Source: an uncultured Prevotella sp. (GTDB lineage: Bacteria; Bacteroidota; Bacteroidia; Bacteroidales; Bacteroidaceae). From it: 13,035 nt of DNA. The stretch covers positions 1-13,035 of the forward strand of contig URDV01000037.1 in the NCBI GenBank assembly GCA_900546605.1, in the 5' to 3' direction. A model generated the notes under the pieces. The model had not been told where the DNA came from and ran no database searches. It saw only the letters and a program-made list of their open reading frames with translations. Each line of letters starts with the position of its first letter. Position 1 is the first letter of the stretch. A program made the position numbers and the translations under genes. Positions 1-5,300 of this stretch are shown in pieces.

Positions 1-87
1 CTTTAACATAATAAGTGGTGTAAAGCATACTTACTTGTTAACCTGTCAACTTGTTAACCCGTTAACCTAAAATTCCGCCAACGGGTA
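1..87. repeat. Right half of an intergenic octamer-array inverted-repeat element (copy 1, cut by window start)
   Basis: The segment carries four GTTAAC-like hexamers at 37, 45, 53 and 61 (GTTAAC, GTCAAC, GTTAAC, GTTAAC), exactly 8 bp apart with dinucleotide linkers ct, tt and cc. It ends with AATTCCGCCAACGGGTA at 71-87, which is the reverse complement, with one mismatch, of the outer end of the copy at 12981. The first 36 bases resemble the inner part of the copy at 7691-7730 (both begin ctttaacata). The missing left half lies outside the window. It lies downstream of the EF-G2 gene, 54 bp beyond its stop codon. Confidence 0.85.
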
Positions 88-141
88 TGCCATAGGATTA
101 TGTATGTTCATTTGCAAGCTGAACCCTAAGTGTATTGGGTG

Positions 142-2298
142 TTACAGCTTTTGCATTTCTTCCTCATGTTCTTCAATCAGTTTCTTTTGTAAGTCACCAG
201 GCACAAGTTCATAACTTGCAAACTTCATGATGAATGATGCACGTCCACCTGTGAGCGAACTGAGTGAAGTGGCATAGTTTGACATTTCCTTTAAGGGAAC
301 CTTGGCTTGCAACTTTTCATAGCCATTTTCACTACTCATGCCAACTATGAGGCCACGACGGCCTTGTAGGTCGCTCATAACATCACCCATTTTATCGGCA
401 GGAACAAATACCTCAACATCATAAATGGGTTCCAAAATTTTAGGTCCAGCATCTTTAAATGCTTGGCTGAAAGCGTTGCGGCCTGCCAACATAAATGAAA
501 GCTCGTTAGAGTCAACAGGGTGCATTTTGCCATCGTAAACCACTACGCGTACATCGCGAGCATAACTGCCCGTAAGCGGTCCTTGCTCCATGCGGCTCAT
601 GATGCCTTTCAGAATGGCAGGCATAAAGCGAGCATCAATAGCACCACCTACCACAGAGTTAATAAATACAAGTTTGCCACCCCATTCAAGTGGAATTTCT
701 TCTTTGCCTTTAATCGTAACTCTAATTTCCTGGCCTCCAAACTTGTATACAGTAGGATCGGGCATGCCATCACTATAAGGTTCAATAACAAGGTGAACCT
801 CACCAAACTGGCCTGCACCACCGCTTTGCTTTTTATGACGATAGTCTGCACGAGCAGCCTTTGTAATGGTTTCGCGATAGGGTATACGTGGTTCGTAAAA
901 TTCAACTGGTATTTTGTCAAGATTCTCCAGACGCCATTTTAAGGTACGAAGGTGGAACTCACCTTGTCCGTGTACAAGAATTTGGCGTAGCTCTTTGCTT
1001 TGTTCCACCTCCCAAGTTGGGTCTTCTTGTCGCATGCGATTCAAGGCAGCCATCATCTTTTCAGTATCAGCTTCGTTAGCTGCTTTAATGGCACGCGTAT
1101 ATTTAGGGTTGGGATACTTGATAAAGTTGAAGCGATTTTCGCAGTCTTTGGCATTTAAAGTGTTGCCGGTGCGTACATCTTTTAGTTTAACCGTACAGCC
1201 AATGTCGCCAGCTTGCAGTTCTTCCACCTTTTCACGGCTTGCACCAGAACATACAAACAATTGTGCCATACGTTCTTTTGAACCACGATCGGCATTAGTT
1301 AGGTCATCACCTTCGTGCACAGTGCCACTCATCACTTTAAAATATTGCACCTCGCCAATGTGAGGTTCAACACCTGTTTTAAAGAAGTATATAGAGGTAG
1401 GACCAGCAGGGTCGGGCTTAACCTCTTCACCGCGCGTATTATGTACGGCAGGCATTTCGTCTACAAAAGGCACAACATTGCCAAGGAACTCCATGAGTCG
1501 GCCTACACCCATGTTCTTTGAAGCACAAACGCAGAACACGGGGAAGATGCTGCGTGTAACCATGCCCTTACGAATGCCTTCACGCATTTCGTCTTCAGTA
1601 AGGTGTTCGGTATCGAAGAACTTTTCCATAAGTCCTTCGTCGTTTTCGGCAGCAGCTTCTACCAATGCCTTGTGCATAGCTTCAGCTTTGTCTTTTTCGT
1701 CAGCTGGAATGTCCTCAAGGGTAGGTTCACCACCATCAGGCCCCCAGGTGAGTTTTTTCATCAAGATGACATCAATGAGTGAATTAAAGTCTGCACCAGT
1801 TTTAATTGGGTATTGAACGGGTACTACTTTGTTGCCATAAATGTTTTGTAAGTCTTCAACTACAACATCATAGTCACAGCCATCCGTGTCAAGCTGGTTA
1901 ACAAGGAAAATGACAGGTTTGTGCAACTTTTCGGTGTAACGGAAGTGATTCTGTGTGCCCACTTCAGGTCCAAACTGCCCATTGATAAGCAACATAGCCG
2001 TGTCTGTTACATTAAGAGCTGTAAGGGCTGCTCCTACAAAGTCGTCTGACCCTGGGCAGTCAATGATGTTCAACTTTTTACCTTTCCACTCAGTGTGGAA
2101 TACAGTAGAGAAAACGGAATAACCATAGTCCTGCTCAACTGGAAAATAGTCCGACACCGTATTTTTTGCCGTTATCCGTCCACGACGCTTGATTTGACCA
2201 CTTTCAAAAAGCAAGGCTTCAGTGAGCGTGGTCTTACCTGAGCCGTCATTGCCAAGGAGCGCAATGTTTTTAATCTCGTGCGAATTGTAGACTTTCAT
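142..2298 (-). CDS. fusA2: EF-G paralogue (EF-G2 type) with degenerate GTPase motifs
   Basis: This 718-residue protein has the full five-domain layout of elongation factor G: G domain about 1-285, domain II about 295-395, III about 405-480, IV about 485-605 and V about 615-695. The P-loop is intact (GNDGSGKT, 16-23). Other GTPase motifs deviate: DCPGS at 80-84 replaces DTPGH, so the catalytic histidine is a serine; the switch I RGIT motif reads YGYS at 58-61; and NKxD is NQLD at 134-137. Domain IV, which enters the decoding centre, is well kept, with HKKQSGGAGQFGEV at 488-501 and His593 in the second tip loop. The protein should therefore promote tRNA-mRNA translocation while hydrolysing GTP poorly or not at all. 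This pattern matches the EF-G2 paralogue of Bacteroides thetaiotaomicron, reported to lack GTPase activity and to matter in gut colonisation; the functional transfer here is inference. It is unlikely to be the main fusA, which normally sits with rpsL/rpsG and keeps DTPGH. Confidence 0.9.
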   Translation of the reverse strand: MKVYNSHEIKNIALLGNDGSGKTTLTEALLFESGQIKRRGRITAKNTVSDYFPVEQDYGYSVFSTVFHTEWKGKKLNIIDCPGSDDFVGAALTALNVTDTAMLLINGQFGPEVGTQNHFRYTEKLHKPVIFLVNQLDTDGCDYDVVVEDLQNIYGNKVVPVQYPIKTGADFNSLIDVILMKKLTWGPDGGEPTLEDIPADEKDKAEAMHKALVEAAAENDEGLMEKFFDTEHLTEDEMREGIRKGMVTRSIFPVFCVCASKNMGVGRLMEFLGNVVPFVDEMPAVHNTRGEEVKPDPAGPTSIYFFKTGVEPHIGEVQYFKVMSGTVHEGDDLTNADRGSKERMAQLFVCSGASREKVEELQAGDIGCTVKLKDVRTGNTLNAKDCENRFNFIKYPNPKYTRAIKAANEADTEKMMAALNRMRQEDPTWEVEQSKELRQILVHGQGEFHLRTLKWRLENLDKIPVEFYEPRIPYRETITKAARADYRHKKQSGGAGQFGEVHLVIEPYSDGMPDPTVYKFGGQEIRVTIKGKEEIPLEWGGKLVFINSVVGGAIDARFMPAILKGIMSRMEQGPLTGSYARDVRVVVYDGKMHPVDSNELSFMLAGRNAFSQAFKDAGPKILEPIYDVEVFVPADKMGDVMSDLQGRRGLIVGMSSENGYEKLQAKVPLKEMSNYATSLSSLTGGRASFIMKFASYELVPGDLQKKLIEEHEEEMQKL

Positions 2299-2423
2299 GG
2301 TTGTTTTATACTTGATTTAGGTGAAACTTCTGCATTAGTGTTGCTTATTTACCTATATATAAAAAAAGGTGTAAAAGCCTTGTACGTAATGCATTAACGA
2401 AGTGTTTCCTCGTTTTTCGGCCG

Positions 2424-2453
2424 CAAATTACGCTTTATTTTTGAATGCACCAA
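2424..2453 (-). promoter_or_regulatory. Candidate promoter of the EF-G2 gene
   Basis: Read on the minus strand, a -33 TTG (2453-2451) is followed after 19 bp by GTAATTTG (2431-2424), one base off the Bacteroidota -7 consensus TAnnTTTG. Transcription would start near 2420, leaving a 5' leader of about 120 nt before the start codon at 2298. I saw no clear CRP-like palindrome upstream. Confidence 0.5.
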
Positions 2454-2514
2454 ATAATCTTTATATGTTGTAAAGCAGAGTTTTCAAAATAGAGGTTTGT
2501 GCGATATGAAAAGT

Positions 2515-2554
2515 AAAAAGGAGAACCCACTCAACAGAGTTTGTTCTCCTTTTT
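2515..2554 (-). terminator. Strong intrinsic terminator after the FtsB-like/membrane-protein pair
   Basis: A perfect 12 bp stem pairs AAAAAGGAGAAC (2515-2526) with GTTCTCCTTTTT (2543-2554) around a 16 nt loop, which itself contains a small ACTC/GAGT pairing. On the minus strand the stem ends in a run of five T. The symmetry would let it act in both directions. It lies 21 bp past the stop codon of the 116-residue membrane-protein gene. Confidence 0.85.
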
Positions 2555-2575
2555 ATAACGTATAGCTTAGGTTCG

Positions 2576-2926
2576 TTATTTCTCTTTTTTCATTTCGGTG
2601 TCAATACGGAAGATGGTGTATATTTCAATAAACACAGCAATGCACATAGCAATTTTCCATTCCCCCCCTCTAAAGGGATGAATTTGCCATTGTGCCATCA
2701 TCATCATAATGGCCGTAACAATGAGCAAAAGAGCTCCTACTATTTGTTGTCTACGTAGTCGACGTATAATCAGGTTACGTCCTTCGTAGTGGTCAAGCAT
2801 TTGACAAGGTGCAAACATGAGTGCTCCTATGGTGAACACGTATGGGGCAATGTTGGGCATGAACAATGGGAGTATAGCTCCGATAACCAATAGTATGCCT
2901 CCTATGTTTAATAAAGCCTGTTTCAT
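2576..2926 (-). CDS. Small four-helix integral membrane protein, function unknown
   Basis: The product is 116 residues and very hydrophobic, with four likely membrane segments at about 4-22, 27-45, 62-81 and 90-107. A positively charged loop (about 50-60, rich in Arg) lies between helices 2 and 3, and the tail is lysine-rich (MKKEK), which suggests cytosolic ends. No catalytic motif is visible. Its start codon overlaps the stop codon of the upstream FtsB-like gene in TAATG, so it is probably translated by coupling and belongs to the same mRNA. Such small proteins next to division initiator genes are annotated only as conserved hypothetical proteins as far as I know. A division or envelope role is a guess from position alone. 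Confidence 0.8.
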   Translation of the reverse strand: MKQALLNIGGILLVIGAILPLFMPNIAPYVFTIGALMFAPCQMLDHYEGRNLIIRRLRRQQIVGALLLIVTAIMMMMAQWQIHPFRGGEWKIAMCIAVFIEIYTIFRIDTEMKKEK

Positions 2927-3243
2927 TAATTGTTGTCGTCTGATTCGTTTTCAATTACATATACATCTTCGTTAGCTGTTTTCATGTATAGGTTAACACG
3001 TGCAACGCGTTCTACAGCTTCGGGGTTGTGTTCCAATTCATTTAGTTCGCGAGAGTCGGCTTGGTAACGTTCTTCATACGTTTTTATTTCATCGCGCAAT
3101 TGCTCGTTTTGTTGGTGCATTTCGTAACGATGCCAAAAGCTATTGGGGTCAACAAATCCTACCACTACAATAAAGAAAAGAATTGTCCACAGATATTTTT
3201 TGTGTATCAGGTTTAAGCAGATACGTTTTAGTTTCTTAGCCAT
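2926..3243 (-). CDS. FtsB/DivIC family septum formation initiator protein
   Basis: This 105-residue protein has a short cytosolic N-terminus rich in Lys and Arg, one membrane helix (about 17-31), then a periplasmic coiled coil (about 40-72, rich in Glu, Gln and Leu). It ends with the signature block NPEAVERVARVNLYMKTANE (73-92) followed by DVYVIE, typical of FtsB/DivIC. Family members form a trimeric complex with FtsL and DivIB/FtsQ that recruits and activates septal peptidoglycan synthesis. Length and domain order are normal for the family. It is the first gene of a two-gene unit: its TAA stop overlaps the ATG of the membrane-protein gene by one base. A TAnnTTTG promoter box lies 38 bp upstream of the start. 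Confidence 0.88.
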   Translation of the reverse strand: MAKKLKRICLNLIHKKYLWTILFFIVVVGFVDPNSFWHRYEMHQQNEQLRDEIKTYEERYQADSRELNELEHNPEAVERVARVNLYMKTANEDVYVIENESDDNN

Positions 3244-3280
3244 GTATGGAGTGTTTTGAGTGAATTGGTGATTTATGTTG

Positions 3281-3288
3281 CAAAGGTA
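3281..3288 (-). promoter_or_regulatory. Candidate -7 box of the FtsB-like gene promoter
   Basis: On the minus strand the bases read TACCTTTG, a perfect match to the Bacteroidota -7 consensus TAnnTTTG, followed by CAACAT. No clear TTG lies 19-21 bp upstream, so the -33 element is weak or missing. Transcription would begin about 30-35 nt upstream of the ATG at 3243. Confidence 0.5.
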
Positions 3289-3472
3289 GTGCTTTTATTT
3301 TTTAATAAACGCATTCGTGATAACAAAGTTAGGGGGCTTGCGCTGATTAGAAAGGTACGGTAAATCGAAGTCAATAATTAGAATCACCATTAGAATGGGT
3401 GATAAGCCCTATTGTTATGAATTGTTGTTGGGTGAGGTTTATATAATGCAATGAAACCTAAGGTGGGGAGAT
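3289..3472. other. Intergenic stretch with no gene recognised
   Basis: Between the FtsB-like promoter and the terminator of the candidate small RNA there is no credible open frame. Only weak hairpins are visible, for example AGGTTT at 3436-3441 with AAACCT at 3455-3460, and TCACC/GGTGA around 3385-3403. None has a flanking T run. Confidence 0.5.
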
Positions 3473-3496
3473 AAAAAAAAAGGGCTTCCGCCCTTT
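3473..3496 (-). terminator. Intrinsic terminator of the candidate small RNA
   Basis: On the minus strand AAAGGGC (3496-3490) and GCCCTTT (3485-3479) form a perfect 7 bp stem with a GGAA tetraloop, running into nine consecutive T (3481-3473). The reverse direction lacks a T run, so it acts on minus-strand transcription. Confidence 0.85.
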
Positions 3497-3713
3497 CCAT
3501 CTTTTAAGTGGCGCGAGGCACAATTTTGCCACGCCCACCGGCTCGTTTGAGCCATCCATCTAACAGTTACCTTTCTACAAATCTTTCTTACCTAAATCTT
3601 TTACCTATTCTTGTTAACCTAAAATATATCTTTTACCTTGCTCCTTCACAGGAGGAATTTTGATGGACTAATACTAAGTTTAGTAACCTGTTTAGTGTTT
3701 GTTTTTGTTTTAC
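3473..3713 (-). ncRNA. Candidate independent small RNA, about 240 nt
   Basis: A near-consensus Bacteroidota promoter (3719-3749) and a strong intrinsic terminator (3473-3496) bracket about 240 nt without a convincing open frame. In transcript order (minus strand) the RNA would hold: an A-rich 5' end; a hairpin CTCCT-GTGA-AGGAG (3654-3641); a single-stranded-looking tract with repeated AGGTAA motifs (plus-strand TTACCT at 3633, 3601, 3588 and 3567, and TTAACCT at 3614); a perfect GGCTC-AAAC-GAGCC hairpin (3553-3540); a long stem of GTGG-GCG-T-GGCA with TGCC-T-CGC-G-CCAC (3538-3509); and the terminator stem. It does not show the conserved blocks of tmRNA, RNase P RNA or SRP RNA that I know. Family unknown. 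The transcript ends are inferred from the promoter and terminator. Confidence 0.6.
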
Positions 3714-3718
3714 GTTTG

Positions 3719-3749
3719 CAAAGGTAGGGTGTTTACTATGAGAGTGCAA
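3719..3749 (-). promoter_or_regulatory. Near-consensus Bacteroidota promoter of the candidate small RNA
   Basis: On the minus strand TTG (3749-3747) is followed after exactly 20 bp by TACCTTTG (3726-3719), matching the Bacteroidota primary sigma consensus TTG-N19-21-TAnnTTTG in both boxes and spacing. It is the best promoter in the window. No protein gene follows before the terminator at 3473. Confidence 0.75.
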
Positions 3750-3849
3750 ATAATCGTGCCATTTTTTGCTTAACTTTAGCATTGTTTTTAATGTAACTAT
3801 TAATTTTGCTATCTGATGTGTATGAAAACAGGCGCTTTGTTACATAAAT

Positions 3850-3884
3850 AAGGGGGCGCAGCCCTCTTTAGGTAGCGTCCCCTT
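3850..3884 (-). terminator. Hairpin terminator downstream of the glycosyltransferase gene
   Basis: On the minus strand AAGGGGACGC (3884-3875) pairs with GCGCCCCCTT (3859-3850) through ten positions with one A-C mismatch. The T tract after it is imperfect (TTATTTATGT). It lies 28 bp beyond the stop codon at 3913 and probably ends the deaminase-protease-cyclo-ligase-glycosyltransferase unit. Confidence 0.65.
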
Positions 3885-3912
3885 ATATATGCTAAAGTTA
3901 ATAGTTTTGTGG

Positions 3913-4722
3913 TTATTTGCCTGTGCGCTTCATGTATCGAATGCCTTCCATTAGGTGTTGCATCATAGGCATAAAGTGGCAATAGCCCTTTTTTGCACTT
4001 TTCAGAGCAAAGCAGAAGCACTGCCACCATGCACGTTCTCCGTATTTGTAGTAGCTGATAGCTCCATTGCTTCGTTGCACTCCAGCGTCAACATAAATCA
4101 TCGACTTCTTAAGCATTGTGCTTGTTTCAACAATCTTTTCAGGATAGTAATGCATTTTTAGGTGCATGCGTAAGGCATCTTCTAACCACACTTCTTCCTC
4201 ACCGCAGGTCAAGAACTGTGTGCCTAACCCAAATCGTTCGTCAAAGCGAATGCGCCCTTGCACACTTTTGCGTCGACAAGCCATTTCAAGAGCCGATATG
4301 GTGTATTGTGTGGGCATAGCCAAAACTTCAAAGTCCTCGGTAGGGTAGTTCTTCAAGGGCTTGCTCGTGTAAGTAGTAGCACAGAAAAAAGCTACGTCTA
4401 AATCCTTATTTTCCTCAAAGTGTTTTATAACGGTTTGAGGCGTATTAAGTAGCAAGTGAGCATCATCGTCGGCATACATAATAATGTCAGATGTAGCCTT
4501 GTCAAGTGCTAAGTTGCGGTTAGCTGATAGTCCTTTACTTTTATAGGTATAGATAGACACGTCAGAGCGTGTGCCCAATGCCTTTGGAATGAGGTCAAGA
4601 TAACGCTCGTCGGTGTATTGATATGAAACAATGTATTGAACGTTTTCCTGGGGGGGCAGCAGCACGTCTTGCACACGTACTATGCCTTTGTTAAGAGAAC
4701 AGATTAATATGTCGAGTGTCAT
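3913..4722 (-). CDS. Family 2 (GT-A) glycosyltransferase
   Basis: The 269-residue protein starts with MTLDILICSLNKG, the first beta strand of a GT-A nucleotide-sugar binding fold. It continues with KSKGLSANRNLAL (61-73) and the metal-binding aspartates ADDDAHL (84-90), the DXD equivalent that holds the UDP/GDP-sugar. An acidic cluster GEEEVWLEDAL (about 173-183) follows, where GT2 enzymes carry the catalytic base. There is no signal peptide or convincing membrane helix, so it should act at the cytosolic membrane face. The acceptor and sugar cannot be read from sequence; lipid-linked glycan, capsule or O-antigen-like synthesis is the usual role. It follows the cyclo-ligase gene by 38 bp and is probably the last gene of that operon. 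It is isolated from any other polysaccharide genes in this window. Confidence 0.82.
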   Translation of the reverse strand: MTLDILICSLNKGIVRVQDVLLPPQENVQYIVSYQYTDERYLDLIPKALGTRSDVSIYTYKSKGLSANRNLALDKATSDIIMYADDDAHLLLNTPQTVIKHFEENKDLDVAFFCATTYTSKPLKNYPTEDFEVLAMPTQYTISALEMACRRKSVQGRIRFDERFGLGTQFLTCGEEEVWLEDALRMHLKMHYYPEKIVETSTMLKKSMIYVDAGVQRSNGAISYYKYGERAWWQCFCFALKSAKKGYCHFMPMMQHLMEGIRYMKRTGK

Positions 4723-4760
4723 CTTAATAGATTGGTTAGTGGTTAAACATAATAAAAGTG

Positions 4761-5300
4761 TTATGCTATCACTTCGTTCATTACTACATCATGTGCATTA
4801 GTTGGCACATTGGTCATGAACTGGTGAGGCAGGCAAATGCCTATTTTATAAGTGTGCTTTAGTTGAGGCAGGATGAGTAGTCGGTCATAATACCCCTTAC
4901 CACGTCCTAAGCGATGACCTTGTGCATCGAAAGCAACTCCTGGCACAATGATTAAGTCAATTTGCTCAAGATGATGAAAGGTTGACGAAGTAGGCTCGCC
5001 TATGTTATAAGCCCCAGTCCTTATTTCGTTAGCTGAGGTATAAGGGCGCAGTTCAAGCCTTTCGTCGTCCACCACCACAGGCAGCAACAATTGTTTGCAA
5101 CAACTCCAATGCCTAACAAAGGCATGCGTGTCAACCTCATCAGGCAAAGAATAGAACATCAAAATAGTGTGTGCTTGAACAAACATGGGGTGATGGCTCA
5201 ACCTGTTGAGTATAGTGGCTGACTGCTTAGCCCTTTGCTCAGCAGTCAGCTCGTGTCCCCTTTGCTTTATGAGCGCACGAAGGTCAGTTTTCGATAACAT
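4761..5300 (-). CDS. 5-formyltetrahydrofolate cyclo-ligase
   Basis: This cytosolic enzyme converts 5-formyltetrahydrofolate to 5,10-methenyltetrahydrofolate using ATP, returning a storage form of folate to one-carbon metabolism. The 179-residue length is normal. The family signature is clear: VPGVAFDAQGHRLGRGKGYYDR spans 119-140, with the phosphate-binding GRGKGYYD at 132-139. The substrate-pocket stretch YSLPDEVDT (50-58) and the EP pair at 102-103 are also in place. The N-terminus (SKTDLRALIKQR) is typical, supporting the start at 5300. That start lies 34 bp inside the C-terminal coding end of the upstream S41 protease gene, in another frame, so translation is probably coupled. The family is also called MTHFS or YgfA. 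Confidence 0.92.
   Translation of the reverse strand: MLSKTDLRALIKQRGHELTAEQRAKQSATILNRLSHHPMFVQAHTILMFYSLPDEVDTHAFVRHWSCCKQLLLPVVVDDERLELRPYTSANEIRTGAYNIGEPTSSTFHHLEQIDLIIVPGVAFDAQGHRLGRGKGYYDRLLILPQLKHTYKIGICLPHQFMTNVPTNAHDVVMNEVIA

Noticed and set aside
1..87. CRISPR array, suggested by regularly repeated GTTAAC units.
   Set aside because: The repeat unit is only 8 bp with 2 bp linkers. There are no spacers of 30 bp or so and no cas genes nearby.
520..942. A 140-codon plus-strand open frame opposite the EF-G2 gene.
   Set aside because: It is a shadow of a well-conserved gene on the minus strand, with no protein family features and no promoter.
3473..3580. A short open frame on the minus strand starting ATGGATGGC near 3562 (MDGSNEPVGVAK...) within the small-RNA region.
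   Set aside because: It runs through the GC-rich hairpins and straight across the terminator stem and T run, which would encode Phe repeats. The frame is better explained by RNA structure than by a protein.
3650..3672. AGGAGG followed by ATG on the plus strand (about 3650-3664), resembling a ribosome binding site and start.
   Set aside because: The frame is ATG GAC TAA, stopping after two codons, and the AGGAG is one arm of a hairpin of the opposite-strand RNA.
3244..3780. tmRNA, RNase P RNA or SRP RNA in the long gap.
   Set aside because: The conserved blocks of these RNAs that I know (for example the GAGGAAAGTCC block of RNase P or the GGAAGGAAGCA loop of SRP RNA) were not seen on either strand.
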